A stretch of DNA of 64,000 bases from Actinomycetota bacterium (GCA_018830645.1 JAHJSA010000093.1:16359-80358), one strand, 5' to 3'. Positions 28,150 to 37,415 are shown, numbered from the stretch's first letter. Notes: generated by a model from the letters alone, not told the origin. Numbers and translations: made by a program.

Positions 28150-30018
28150 CTACCCGTTCTTGTGCACGTAGTCGTAGACCGCGCGCGCGACCTTGCCGGG
28201 AAGACCGGGCACCGCCTCGAGCTCCTCGCGCCCCGCCTCCAGGAACCTCTCGGGCGAGCCGAAGTGCGCCAGGATCGCCCCCTTGCGCTTCTCTCCCACT
28301 CCGGGAAGCCCGTCGAGGAACGACTCCGTGGTCTTCGTCGACCGGCGTGCCCTATGGAAACCGATCGCGAACCGATGCGCCTCGTCACGCACCCGTTGGA
28401 GCAACAAGAGACCCGCGTCGTCGCGCGGGAGGCGCAGCGGCTCCCGGCTCCCGGGCAGATACACCTCCTCCTCGCGCTTCGCCAGCGAGATCACCGGGAC
28501 CACCTCGTCCAGGCCCACTTCGCTCAACGCCGCGAGGGCTGCCGACAACTGACCCCGGCCTCCATCTATCAGCACCAGATCGGGGACAGCCTCGAACGAG
28601 GGATCGTAGGTGGACATCTCGTCCGGGTCTTGATTCCTCGAGAAACGGCGCAGGACGACCTCGTTGATGGCAGCCACGTCGTCGGGACCGCTCAAACTCC
28701 GCACCGAGAACTTGCGGTAGTCCGACTTCTTCGGGGCGCCTCCCTCGAACACCACCATGGAAGCCACGATGTGCTCTCCACCGAGGTTCGAGATGTCGAA
28801 CCCCTCGATGCGCATGGGCGACTCCTCCAGACCGAGGACGGCCTGAAGCGAGGTCAGCCCACCGTATCTGCGCTCCCGGCTCCGCTCGCTCCGCAGGCGC
28901 TCGTGCTCGAGTCCGAGGGCCGCGTTACGATCGGCGAGTTCCTGCAATCGACGTTTGTCCCCGCGCTCGGCGTGACGCACCTGCACCCGCGTGCCCCTCA
29001 GCTTCTCGAGGAAGAGCGAAAGCTCCTCGAGGCGCGCCACCGAGCGAGGCACGACGATCTCGGGAGGCACCATCACGGCCGTCGAGTAGTACTCTCCTAT
29101 GAACCGCTCGAGCACGTCCTGCTCAGTGGCTCCCTCGACGCCGAGCAGGGTGAAGCTCCGCCGGTCGGAGAGCAGGCCATCACGCGTGAGGAACACCTGC
29201 ACGTTCGCGCCGCGCTCGTCGAGGGCAAGGCCGACCACATCGACGGTGCCCTGTACCGCCCCCTTCACCTGTTGGCGCTCGAGCACGTGGCGCAGAGCAT
29301 CGAGCCGGTCGCGCAAGAGCGCTGCCTTCTCGTAGTCGAGCGACACGGAGGCGGACTTCATCGTGATCTCCATGCTGGAGAGCACCTTCGCGTGGCGACC
29401 CGCCAGGACATCGGCGACCCCCTGCAGCATCGCTCGGTACTCCTCGGGGGTGGCGCCTCCCACGCAGGGCGCGCCGCAGCGCTTGATGTGGAACTGCAGG
29501 CACGGTGAACCGTTGCGTCGGCCGGGCTTCGGGCCGCGGCACTTACGGTAGGGGAAGACGCGACCAAGAGTGTCGAGGGTCTCACGCACCTTCGCGGCAC
29601 TGCCGTACGGCCCGAAATAGAGGTTGCCGCGACGGTGAGGTTGGCGGGTGAACATCACGCGGGGGAACTCTTCCTCCATCGTGATCACGATGTACGGATA
29701 TGACTTGTCGTCGCGCAGCGCGATGTTGAAGCCCGGGCGGTGTCTCTTGATCAGGTTGTGCTCGAGGAGCAGGGCCTCCACCTCATTGGAAGTGACGATC
29801 CACTCCACGGACTCCGCGCGCTGCGCCATCTCCGACACCTTCACAGGCACGCGTGATCCCTCGTGACCTATGACGGCGGGAAGGTAGCTCAGGAGGCGCT
29901 TGCGCAGGGACAAAGCCTTGCCCACGTAGAGCACGTCCCCTGTGGTGTCGCGGAAGAGATAGACGCCCGGAAGGTCGGGCGCTTCTCTTATCTGACGCTC
30001 GAGCTCGGCGACGTCCAT
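28150..30018 (-). CDS. uvrC: excinuclease ABC subunit C
   Basis: 622 aa. Dual-incision nuclease of nucleotide excision repair. GIY-YIG domain at about 15-95 (GVYLFRDTTGDVLYVGKA), a cysteine cluster (RKCRG, SPCLQFHIKRCGAPC) that may hold an iron-sulfur cluster, UVR motif (DYEKAALLRDRLDALRH), the RNase H-like nuclease (FDISNLGGEHIVASMVVF) and a C-terminal helix-hairpin-helix pair (LPGVGEKRKGAILAHFGSPE). A GTG directly before the ATG is also possible. Heads the uvrC-ogt-rapZ-yvcK-whiA series. Confidence 0.96.
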   Translation of the reverse strand: MDVAELERQIREAPDLPGVYLFRDTTGDVLYVGKALSLRKRLLSYLPAVIGHEGSRVPVKVSEMAQRAESVEWIVTSNEVEALLLEHNLIKRHRPGFNIALRDDKSYPYIVITMEEEFPRVMFTRQPHRRGNLYFGPYGSAAKVRETLDTLGRVFPYRKCRGPKPGRRNGSPCLQFHIKRCGAPCVGGATPEEYRAMLQGVADVLAGRHAKVLSSMEITMKSASVSLDYEKAALLRDRLDALRHVLERQQVKGAVQGTVDVVGLALDERGANVQVFLTRDGLLSDRRSFTLLGVEGATEQDVLERFIGEYYSTAVMVPPEIVVPRSVARLEELSLFLEKLRGTRVQVRHAERGDKRRLQELADRNAALGLEHERLRSERSRERRYGGLTSLQAVLGLEESPMRIEGFDISNLGGEHIVASMVVFEGGAPKKSDYRKFSVRSLSGPDDVAAINEVVLRRFSRNQDPDEMSTYDPSFEAVPDLVLIDGGRGQLSAALAALSEVGLDEVVPVISLAKREEEVYLPGSREPLRLPRDDAGLLLLQRVRDEAHRFAIGFHRARRSTKTTESFLDGLPGVGEKRKGAILAHFGSPERFLEAGREELEAVPGLPGKVARAVYDYVHKNG

Positions 30019-30071
30019 CACCTTCCCACCGGCTCGACGGGAACCGACGTCCCCGCCAACTCGTTAGACTC

Positions 30072-30866
30072 CTACTCCACGTCCTCGGCGGCGGGCGGCA
30101 CGGCCACCGAGTGGTAGCCCCCGTCCACGTGCACGATCTCGCCGGTGATCGACCGACCCCAGTCGGAGAGGAGCATGAGGGCGGCGTCTCCCACCTCGTC
30201 CTGGGTGGTCGCCCGTCGCAGGGGAGCATTCTGCTCGTACCAGTCGAGGATCTTGCGAAAGTCACCTATGCCTGCGGCTGCCAGAGTGCGCACGGGGCCG
30301 GCGGAGATGGCGTTGATCCGCACTCCGCTCGGGCCGAGGTCGGCGGCCAGATACCGCACGGCGGATTCGAGCGCGGCCTTGGCCACACCCATGACGTTGT
30401 AGTGGGGGATCGTGCGCTCGCCCCCCAGGTAGGTCATCGTGAGGATGTTCCCCCCGGGTCGGAGCAGGGGCAGCGCGGCCCGCACCGTGGCTATCAACGA
30501 ATACACCGACACGTCGAGAGCAAGGGCGAACCCATCACGGGTCGTGTCGACGAATCGACCCTTCAGATCGTCACGGTTTGCGAACGCGATGGAGTGCACC
30601 AGGAAGTCGAAGGAATCCCAGTGCTCTCCCAGCGAGTCGAACGCCGCCTCGATGTCCGAGTCCACCTGCACGTCGCAGGGCAGGACGATCTCGGAGCCGA
30701 GCTCGGCCGCCAGGGGTCGCACACGCTTCTCCAGCATCTCCCCCGCGAAGGTGAGCGCGAGTTCGGCTCCTTCGCGCTGTGCCGACTTCGCGATGCCCCA
30801 CGCGATGCTGCGCTCGTTCGCGATACCCATGATGAGGCCACGACGGCCCTCGAGAAGTCCAGCCAC
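30072..30866 (-). CDS. fabI: enoyl-[acyl-carrier-protein] reductase
   Basis: 264 aa. Last reduction of fatty-acid elongation, NADH-dependent. GLIMGIANERSIAWGIAKS is the nucleotide-binding opening, HSIAFANRDDLKGRFVDTT follows, and TYLGGERTIPHYNVMGVAKA carries the catalytic Tyr and Lys of the FabI type. The GTG at 30866 has a perfect GGAGG site 6 bases upstream; the frame is open to 31106 but that part is not FabI-like. A TGGTATCCT extended -10 lies about 60 bases upstream. Confidence 0.95.
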   Translation of the reverse strand: MAGLLEGRRGLIMGIANERSIAWGIAKSAQREGAELALTFAGEMLEKRVRPLAAELGSEIVLPCDVQVDSDIEAAFDSLGEHWDSFDFLVHSIAFANRDDLKGRFVDTTRDGFALALDVSVYSLIATVRAALPLLRPGGNILTMTYLGGERTIPHYNVMGVAKAALESAVRYLAADLGPSGVRINAISAGPVRTLAAAGIGDFRKILDWYEQNAPLRRATTQDEVGDAALMLLSDWGRSITGEIVHVDGGYHSVAVPPAAEDVE

Positions 30867-31182
30867 GTACTTCCTCCCTTCGCCACACCGCTCCGGCCGC
30901 ACGGCCGGGACCACCCGAACCAGGGGATGCAGGATACCACGCACACCATCTCCGAGCGCCCAGGGACAGGCGCGCCGCGTCGTCCGTGAGCAGGCGCGCG
31001 GCGCGGCGTAGCCCGTGAGCGAGCCCGCGGCTCCGTCCGTGAAGCGGCGCGCACCGAACCTGTGAAGGGGAGGCCGAGGTTCGTTCCAGGGCGTCACACG
31101 GTACACTCACTCGACAGCCGTACCGCCGAACACACGTAGCGCACGACCTGGGACCCCGGGTCTGCATCGAAGGGAGAACCCG
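30867..31182. other. divergent intergenic region fabI / M42 peptidase
   Basis: 316 bases without a supported gene. On the minus strand TGGTATCCT (hexamer 30931-30936) is a candidate extended -10 for fabI, with GAAGGGAGG before its GTG. On the plus strand TACACT (31102-31107) is a weak -10 candidate for the peptidase. The middle is a GC-rich, imperfectly repeated stretch (gcgcggc, ccgtgag, gcggcgc motifs) with no clear structure. Confidence 0.5.
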
Positions 31183-32238
31183 ATGGAAGAGCTCCGCCGA
31201 CTACTCACCCTGCTCGCCGACGCCCACGGCGTCTCGGGTTACGAGAGCGAGGTCTCGGCGCTCGTCGCCGAGGAACTGCGGCCGTTCGTGGACGAAGTCT
31301 CGGTAGACCTCATGGGCAACGTCATCGGCACGAGGAAGGGTGAGGGGCCGACGGTGATGATCGCCGCGCACATGGACGAGATCGGCTTCATGGTGAAGTA
31401 CATCGACGAACAGGGCTTCCTACGCTTCGTGCCCCTGGGCGGCTGGTTCGATCAGATGGTCCTCGGCCTGCGCGTGATGGTGCACACGCCCAACGGTCGC
31501 ATCCCCGGGGTCGTCGGCTCGAAGCCTCCGCACATCATGGACGCCGAAGACAGGAAGAAGGTCGTCAAGATCAAGGACATGTTCATAGACGTGGGCGCCA
31601 CCAGCGCGGACGACGCCCGCGCCCTCGGGGTGGAGATCGGCGCGCCCGTAACGGTGGACCGCTCGATGGTCTCACTCGCCAACGGGCTGGTCACGGGGAA
31701 GAGTTTCGACGACCGGGCCGGGGTGGTCATGATGATCTCGGCCATGCAGCGGCTTAAGGACAAGGACGTCAAGGCCACCGTGCACGCGGTAGGTACCGTG
31801 CAGGAGGAAGTGGGCTTGAAGGGCGCCCGCACGAGCGCCTACGGACTCGATCTCGACGCGGCCCTCATCTCGGAGGTGACCATCCCCGGCGATCACCCGG
31901 GGGTCACCAAGGACGAACGACATGTCGAGATAGGCAAGGGTCCGGTGTTCACGATCGCCGACGCCGACGGCCGCGGCGTCCTTGTGCCGCGGACCATCGT
32001 CGACTGGCTCAAACGGTCCGCCGACGCAGCCTCGATCCCGTATCAGCTGGACGTGGGAAGCGGCGGGACGACCGACGCCACCGCGATACATCTCACCAAG
32101 ACCGGCGTGCCTTCCGGCGTGGTCAGCGTGGCGACCCGTTACATTCACTCGCCCATCGAGGTACTCTCACTCGCCGATCTCGACCTGGGAGCCGAGCTCC
32201 TCGCTCAGGCCATACTCAGCGCGCACGAGCACCTGTAG
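31183..32238 (+). CDS. M42 family aminopeptidase
   Basis: 351 aa. Dinuclear zinc metallopeptidase (glutamyl aminopeptidase/endoglucanase M type) that forms large peptide-degrading complexes. Metal and catalytic residues: AAHMDEIGFMV (His, catalytic Asp), GKSFDDRAGV (bridging Asp), TVQEEVGLKGA (Glu-Glu), and RYIHSPIEV (His). The Asp that follows the Glu pair in the family aligns with an Ile-Ser-Glu stretch (ALISEVT), where Glu probably substitutes. AGGGAG lies before the ATG. It would fit peptide nutrition together with the Opp transporter. Confidence 0.93.
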   Translation: MEELRRLLTLLADAHGVSGYESEVSALVAEELRPFVDEVSVDLMGNVIGTRKGEGPTVMIAAHMDEIGFMVKYIDEQGFLRFVPLGGWFDQMVLGLRVMVHTPNGRIPGVVGSKPPHIMDAEDRKKVVKIKDMFIDVGATSADDARALGVEIGAPVTVDRSMVSLANGLVTGKSFDDRAGVVMMISAMQRLKDKDVKATVHAVGTVQEEVGLKGARTSAYGLDLDAALISEVTIPGDHPGVTKDERHVEIGKGPVFTIADADGRGVLVPRTIVDWLKRSADAASIPYQLDVGSGGTTDATAIHLTKTGVPSGVVSVATRYIHSPIEVLSLADLDLGAELLAQAILSAHEHL

Positions 32239-32250
32239 CGCCTCCCGGCC

Positions 32251-32284
32251 GCTGACCCGACGCTGACCCGACGCCTGACCCGAC
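32251..32284. repeat. 11/12-bp tandem repeat, 3 copies
   Basis: gctgacccgac twice, then gcctgacccgac, in the convergent gap between the peptidase and the dehydrogenase-cupin gene. Confidence 0.85.
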
Positions 32285-32313
32285 GTCGTCCACGACGGGT
32301 CGAGCGGCTGCGG

Positions 32314-33756
32314 TCACCCAGCCGGCTCGGATGGCGGCGCGGATGGCTGGCCGGTCGGCGGTACGGACGGCGGCGCCGGGAGATAGTCGTCACGCGGTGG
32401 GCTGAACGCCTCCACGATCACGGCCCCTCCCACGCTCCGCGCGCCGTGCGGAGCGTCTCCCGGTATCGACCAGCTGTCCCCTGGGCGCACCGACCACGAC
32501 CCGTCGACCCCCACGAGCTCCGCGTCACCGGAGACGAGATGGCCGGTCTGCTCGTGGGGATGCGCGTGAAGCGGGATATCCGCACCGGGCTCGAGTTCGA
32601 AGCGCACGAGGGTCGTGCGCGACCCGGCAGCGAGAGTGGTGCGTGTGACGCCCGGCGCCGCCTGCACGGCTACTCCGGCGGCGGACTGCACCACGATCGG
32701 AACAGGCGGTGCCTGGGTCACTCCCCCCGTCGCGAGTGCCGCCCCCTGCTCGACGCCGCCGGTCGGCGCCCCGTTCGCGGCGGGCGTCTGACTCCCGCTT
32801 GACGCTGCTGCCGCGCGCGCTTTCAGGAACCCGGCCAACGCCTCGTCGCGCTCTCGTTCGAGCGACGCCGCCGACCGCCCGGCCAGCGCGTCGACCAGAC
32901 CGGCCTCCAAGATGTCGGTCGTGTCGGCGGGGAACTCGGTCCAGGTGGCGATGTCGCGCAGCATGCCTTCCTTCACGTGCCCCAGATGCTCGATGTGACC
33001 GCGCATACCTCCGGCGCCGCCGCCGAGATGGTACAGCGTGTGCGGTCCCATGGCCGCCCAGCGCAGTCCCGGCCCGCTGGCGATGGCGCGGTCGACGTCG
33101 GCCACCGAGGCCACGCCGGAGCGCACGAGCTCCACCGCCTCCCTCCACAATGCCGCCGACATGCGGTTGGAGAGGTAGCCGGGGAGGTCGCGGGCGAGCA
33201 CGACAGGGTCCTTGCCCACCGACTCGTAGATGATCCGCGCCGTCTCCACGGCCTCCGGCGAGGTGTCCATTCCGGGCGCGATCTCGACGAGAGGTATCAG
33301 GTGAGGCGGGTTGTACGGATGGGCGGCCACGCAGCGGGCCGCTCCGGGGAGGCCCTCCTGGATCCTGCTGATCGAGAGGCCGCTCGAGCTCGTGGCCAGG
33401 ATCGCGTCCGGCGGCGCCGCCGCATCGGCTTCGGCGAACACAGCCCGCTTCACGGCGAGGTCCTCGGCGACCGACTCCTGCACGAGCACCACTCCCGCCA
33501 CGGCGGAGGCTATGTCTGACTCGACCCGCAACGCCCGCAATCCCCGCTGCGCCGGTTGGGGCGGCGCCAAGTCGTGCGAAACGAGGAACTCGACGGCTTC
33601 TCGCACCCGGGGCAGGGCCGCGCGAGCCGCGTCGCCGTCACGGCCGTAGAGGCGCACCTCCCGCCCGTGGGCAGCGAAGAGGGCTGCCCAACTCGCGCCG
33701 GTCAGGCCCGCTCCCACCACCGCCACGGGGCCCACACCGATGTCAGGGCTCGTCAT
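32314..33756 (-). CDS. 3-hydroxyacyl-CoA dehydrogenase fused to a cupin
   Basis: 480 aa. Residues about 8-310 are a 3-hydroxyacyl-CoA dehydrogenase of the L-carnitine dehydrogenase/lambda-crystallin type: Rossmann VAVVGAGLTGASWAALFAAHG (about 11-31), catalytic AAHPYNPPHLIPLVEIAPG (about 148-166), and the C-terminal helical domain (LPGYLSNRMSAALWREAVEL). After a 50-residue Ala/Ser/Gly linker, residues about 385-460 form a cupin_2 barrel: PLHAHPHEQTGHLVSGDAEL and WSVRPGDSWSIPGDAPHGA with the metal-type histidines. A Pro-rich tail ends the protein. ATG 33756 has GGAGGAG upstream. The substrate is unknown. Confidence 0.88.
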   Translation of the reverse strand: MTSPDIGVGPVAVVGAGLTGASWAALFAAHGREVRLYGRDGDAARAALPRVREAVEFLVSHDLAPPQPAQRGLRALRVESDIASAVAGVVLVQESVAEDLAVKRAVFAEADAAAPPDAILATSSSGLSISRIQEGLPGAARCVAAHPYNPPHLIPLVEIAPGMDTSPEAVETARIIYESVGKDPVVLARDLPGYLSNRMSAALWREAVELVRSGVASVADVDRAIASGPGLRWAAMGPHTLYHLGGGAGGMRGHIEHLGHVKEGMLRDIATWTEFPADTTDILEAGLVDALAGRSAASLERERDEALAGFLKARAAAASSGSQTPAANGAPTGGVEQGAALATGGVTQAPPVPIVVQSAAGVAVQAAPGVTRTTLAAGSRTTLVRFELEPGADIPLHAHPHEQTGHLVSGDAELVGVDGSWSVRPGDSWSIPGDAPHGARSVGGAVIVEAFSPPRDDYLPAPPSVPPTGQPSAPPSEPAG

Positions 33757-33784
33757 GACGCTCTCCTCCATCTCCGATAACGAC

Positions 33785-33818
33785 ACCGGCCGCTCCGAAG
33801 GACGGCCGGTCGATTGTA
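33785..33818 (-). promoter_or_regulatory. -10 and leader hairpin before the dehydrogenase-cupin gene
   Basis: Minus-strand TACAAT (33813-33818) followed at once by an 8-bp perfect hairpin ACCGGCCG / CGGCCGGT with a 10-base loop (33785-33810). A transcript from this -10 would begin inside the hairpin. Just upstream CCGGT-gt-ACCGG (33824-33835) is a second small palindrome. Confidence 0.45.
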
Positions 33819-33888
33819 TCGCGCCGGTGTACCGGTAGCTCCATGGACGGCGGCTCCCGGGGGAGCACGGAGGCACCCGGAAGGCTCA

Positions 33889-35787
33889 CTACTCTTTGGC
33901 GTACCCCACCCTACGAAGCCGCTCGGCGACCTCGTCGAGGATCACCGGATCGTCGATGGTGGAGGGCACCGTGAACTTCTCGCCGTCGGCGATCTTGCGC
34001 ATGGTGCCCCGCAGGATCTTGCCCGAACGTGTCTTGGGGAGTCTCAGCACGACGGTCGCCACCTTGAAGGACGCCACGGCGCCCACCTGGTCGCGCACCA
34101 TCTGCACGACCTCCTTGGCGATCTCGGTGTCGTCTCGATCGACCCCCGCCTTCAACACGCACAAGCCGAGCGGCACCTGTCCTTTGAGCTCGTCGCCCAC
34201 GCCGAGGACCGCGCACTCAGCCACGTCGGGATGAGTGGCGATCACCTCCTCCATACGCCCCGTGGAGAGCCTGTGCCCGGCGACGTTGATCACATCGTCG
34301 ACGCGACCCATGATGTAGAGGTACCCGTCTTCGTCAAAGTAGCCTCCGTCACCGGTGAAGTAGTAGCCCGGATAGGCGCTCACGTACGATTCGATGAAGC
34401 GCTCGTCGTCCTCCCAGAGGGTGGGCAGGCATCCGGGGGGCATGGGCAGCTTCATCGTCACGATGCCCTCGATACCCGCCGGCACCGACCGGGCCTCGGC
34501 GTCGAGCACCTGCACGTCGTACCCGGGCACCGGCTTGGTGGGCGACCCGGCCTTGATCGGGAAGGGCTTGATTCCCATGCAGTTCGCGGCGATCGGCCAA
34601 CCCGTCTCGGTCTGCCACCAGTGATCGATCACGGGGACGCCCAGCAGGTCGGACGCCCAGTGATACGTATCCGGGTCGAGCCTCTCCCCCGCCAGGAAGA
34701 GGTAGGTGAAGTGCGAGATGTCGTACTTCTTGAGGAACTCCCCGCTGGGGTCTTCCTTCTTGATCGCTCGGAAGGCGGTGGGGGCAGTGAAGAGCACCTT
34801 GACCTTGTGATCTTGGATCACGCGCCAGAACGCCCCGGGGTCCGGAGTGCCCACCGGTTTACCTTCGTAGAGGATGGTGGTGCAGCCGGCGAACAGGGGC
34901 GCGTAGACGATGTAGCTGTGCCCCACGACCCATCCGACGTCCGAAGCCGCCCAATAGACGTCACCCGGCTGCACGTCGTAGACGTACTCCATCGACCAGC
35001 GGAGGGCTACCGCATGGCCGCCGTTGTCGCGCACGACCCCTTTGGGCTTGCCCGTGGTGCCCGACGTGTAGAGGATGTAGAGAGGGTCGGTGGCCTCGAC
35101 GCTCACGCAGCCGGCCGGGGCGGCTTGGGACATCACGTCGGCCCAATCATGGTCGCGTCCATCGATCATGGAAGCCGTGGCCATGGGACGCTGCAGGATC
35201 ACGCAGCTCTCCGGCTTGCTCTCCGCGAGCTCGATCGCTTTGTCGAGCAGAGGCTTGTACTCGATCACCCGCGCCACCTCGATGCCGCACGAGGCCGATA
35301 CGATCACCTTGGGCTTGGCGTCGTCGATGCGCACAGCCAGCTCCTGCGGTGCGAAGCCGCCGAAGACCACGGAGTGCACGGCGCCGATGCGCGCGCAGGC
35401 CAGCATGGCCACCACGCCCTCCGGCACCATGGGCATGTAGATGACCACGGTGTCGCCTTTGCCCACACCCAGGGTCTGCAAGGCGCCGGCACAACGCGCG
35501 ACCTCATCGGTGAGTTCCGCATAGGTGTAGGTGCGCGTTGTGCCGGTGACCGGGCTGTCGTATATGAGAGCCGCCTGCTCTCCGCGGCCCGCATCAACAT
35601 GGCGGTCGAGGGCGTTGTAGCAGGTGTTGAGGCGGCCGCCGCGGAACCAGCGATAGATGGGGGCGGCGCTGTCGTCGAGCACCGCGTCCCACTTCTTGTC
35701 CCAATGGATGGCCTCGGCAGCCTCCGCCCAGAACCCCTCGGGGTCTTCCAGAGAACGGCTGAATACCTCGGCGTAGTTCGCGCTCAT
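33889..35787 (-). CDS. prpE: propionyl-/acetyl-CoA synthetase
   Basis: 632 aa. AMP-forming acyl-CoA synthetase. YTSGTTGKPKGVVRDNGGHA is the phosphate-binding loop, WWQTETGWPIAANCMG the A5 motif, YFTGDGGYFDEDGY the A7 region, and KTRSGKILRGTMRK holds the C-terminal lysine that is acetylated in regulation. The A5 region (ETGWPI, then KPFPIKAGS) is closer to propionyl-CoA synthetase/ACSS3 than to acetyl-CoA synthetase (usually ETGG-like), so I favour propionate but acetate is possible. ATG 35787 has AAGGGGG 8 bases upstream. A good promoter lies about 100 bases upstream. Confidence 0.88.
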   Translation of the reverse strand: MSANYAEVFSRSLEDPEGFWAEAAEAIHWDKKWDAVLDDSAAPIYRWFRGGRLNTCYNALDRHVDAGRGEQAALIYDSPVTGTTRTYTYAELTDEVARCAGALQTLGVGKGDTVVIYMPMVPEGVVAMLACARIGAVHSVVFGGFAPQELAVRIDDAKPKVIVSASCGIEVARVIEYKPLLDKAIELAESKPESCVILQRPMATASMIDGRDHDWADVMSQAAPAGCVSVEATDPLYILYTSGTTGKPKGVVRDNGGHAVALRWSMEYVYDVQPGDVYWAASDVGWVVGHSYIVYAPLFAGCTTILYEGKPVGTPDPGAFWRVIQDHKVKVLFTAPTAFRAIKKEDPSGEFLKKYDISHFTYLFLAGERLDPDTYHWASDLLGVPVIDHWWQTETGWPIAANCMGIKPFPIKAGSPTKPVPGYDVQVLDAEARSVPAGIEGIVTMKLPMPPGCLPTLWEDDERFIESYVSAYPGYYFTGDGGYFDEDGYLYIMGRVDDVINVAGHRLSTGRMEEVIATHPDVAECAVLGVGDELKGQVPLGLCVLKAGVDRDDTEIAKEVVQMVRDQVGAVASFKVATVVLRLPKTRSGKILRGTMRKIADGEKFTVPSTIDDPVILDEVAERLRRVGYAKE

Positions 35788-35891
35788 GTGCAGGCCCCCT
35801 TGTGCGGATCGCATCGTCCCCCGGAGCGGCGGAGCACCGGCCAAGGCCCCACGCTGAGGCCGGCGTCCCCGACGAGGATGCTGGTTGGAGG

Positions 35892-35920
35892 AGCATAGTA
35901 AGCTCGGATACGCCCGTCAA
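35892..35920 (-). promoter_or_regulatory. sigma-70-type promoter of the acyl-CoA synthetase
   Basis: On the minus strand TTGACG (35920-35915), 17 bases, TATGCT (35897-35892). Predicted start near 35885, leaving about 98 bases of leader. It is one of the two best -35/-10 pairs in the housekeeping part. Confidence 0.7.
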
Positions 35921-36029
35921 CAGCCTGCCGTGTATGCGGTTGCAGGGGCCGGTCGGACGGTCCGCACGACGTGGGAACGGCCCCCCGTCATCCAGCCCGG
36001 AGTCCGTCAGTCGTGCGGGGCGGCGGCCC

Positions 36030-37400
36030 TCAGTGGTGCAGGGCTGCTTCCTTCTGAGCCCGGCGCCACGCGCGGGCGGACTCGGCGAGTTCCCCGGCTA
36101 TCGTAGGCGCGACCCGACCGTGCACTCGCACATCGGCGTCGCCGTACTCGAAGTGCACCACGCCGCGCTCACGCACCCGCGCCAGGAGCGCGCCTTCAGT
36201 GTAGGGCAGACGCAGATCGACCTCGACCCACAGCTCGGCCAGCACCGAAGCGAGTGCGCTACGCAACTGGTCGAGTCCTGCGCCCGTGAGCGCCGAGACC
36301 GCGACTGCCTGCGGGTCGCCTCGCGGAGCGTTGAAGGCGGCCCCATCTACGGTCTTTACAGCGTCGACCTTGTTGTAGGCGACAAGGCGAGGCTTGTGGC
36401 CCGCCCCGAGTTCGTCCAGGACCTCTTGCACGGCGCGCCGGTGGTCGCGGAAGTGGGCGTCGGCGGCGTCGACCACCTCGATGAGCACGTCGGCGCGCAC
36501 CACCTCCTCGAGGGTCGCACGAAACGCATTCACGAGCTGATGAGGCAGCTTGTGGATGAACCCGACGGTATCGGAGGCCACCACCACCTGCCCCTCACCT
36601 AACTCCACCCGGCGGCTGGTTGGGTCGAGCGTGGCGAACAGCTTATCCGCCGCCGCGGCCACCTCGCTCCCCACCAGGGAGTTCAGCAGGGTCGATTTCC
36701 CCGCGTTGGTGTAGCCGACGATCGCGACCGTGGGCAACACCCGGCGGGCGCGTTCGCGCGAGGCCGTGCTTCTTTGCAGGCTGATTCCGGCAACCTGCTC
36801 CTTCATCTTCTTGATGCGCTCCCTGATCACGCGGCGGTCGGTCTCAAGCTGGGTCTCCCCCGGTCCGCGGCGCGTGCCAATGCCGCCACCCATGCGGGAG
36901 AGGTGCGTCCACATGCGCGTGAGTCGAGGCAGCTGGTACTCGAGGCGGGCCAACTCGACCTGGAGGCGACCCTCGTGAGTGCGGGCGCGCTGGGCGAAGA
37001 TGTCGAGGATCACCCCCGACCTGTCCAGCACCTTGACATCGAGGAGTTTCTCCAGCGAGCGCTGCTGCTTGGGTGAGAGTTCGTCGTCGGATACAAGAAG
37101 GTTGAAGTCGTGGGCGGCTTTCGCCTCCTTCAACTCCTTGGCCTTGCCCGGGCCCAAGTACCAGACGGGATGCGGGGTTTGGCGGTTCTGGACTACCGAA
37201 CCCACCACTTCCCCGCCTGCCGTCTCGACGAGAGCGGCGAGTTCCCGAAGCGACTCCTCCGCGGTCCAGGAGGTATCTTTTCCCGTGTCCACAGCGATGA
37301 GATAGGCCTGCTCACGCGCCTTCGCGGTAGGGAAGGGGGAAGCCTGAGCCGGGTCGGCCTTTCGCGTTTGAGGATCTGATGCTTCGCGGTCGCTGGTCAC
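36030..37400 (-). CDS. hflX: ribosome-associated GTPase HflX
   Basis: 456 aa. GTPase that splits stalled 70S ribosomes under stress. The N-terminal HflX domain (VVQNRQTPHPVWYLGPGKAK, DDELSPKQQRSLEKLLDVKV) and the coiled coil with GGGIGTRRGPGETQLETDRR precede the G domain: VGYTNAGKSTLLN (G1), DTVGFIHKLP (G3), NKVD (G4), SALTG (G5). The GTG at 37400 is chosen because a TGCTACAGT extended -10 ends 9 bases before it; a GTG at 37433 is also in frame. No Shine-Dalgarno at either. Confidence 0.93.
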   Translation of the reverse strand: MTSDREASDPQTRKADPAQASPFPTAKAREQAYLIAVDTGKDTSWTAEESLRELAALVETAGGEVVGSVVQNRQTPHPVWYLGPGKAKELKEAKAAHDFNLLVSDDELSPKQQRSLEKLLDVKVLDRSGVILDIFAQRARTHEGRLQVELARLEYQLPRLTRMWTHLSRMGGGIGTRRGPGETQLETDRRVIRERIKKMKEQVAGISLQRSTASRERARRVLPTVAIVGYTNAGKSTLLNSLVGSEVAAAADKLFATLDPTSRRVELGEGQVVVASDTVGFIHKLPHQLVNAFRATLEEVVRADVLIEVVDAADAHFRDHRRAVQEVLDELGAGHKPRLVAYNKVDAVKTVDGAAFNAPRGDPQAVAVSALTGAGLDQLRSALASVLAELWVEVDLRLPYTEGALLARVRERGVVHFEYGDADVRVHGRVAPTIAGELAESARAWRRAQKEAALHH

Positions 37401-37409
37401 TGTGGGGCA

Positions 37410-37415
37410 ACTGTA
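37410..37415 (-). promoter_or_regulatory. -10 element of hflX, probable leaderless start
   Basis: Minus-strand TACAGT preceded by TGC, 9 bases ahead of the GTG at 37400. Confidence 0.45.

Noticed and set aside
30867..31106. Extended FabI N-terminus
   Set aside because: The upstream frame is Arg/Pro-rich and unlike FabI; the GTG at 30866 has an ideal ribosome site.
33814..35898. Long plus-strand open frame opposite the acyl-CoA synthetase
   Set aside because: It is a mirror of the GC-rich synthetase frame, shows no domain, and has a Arg/His/Gly-heavy composition typical of antisense frames.
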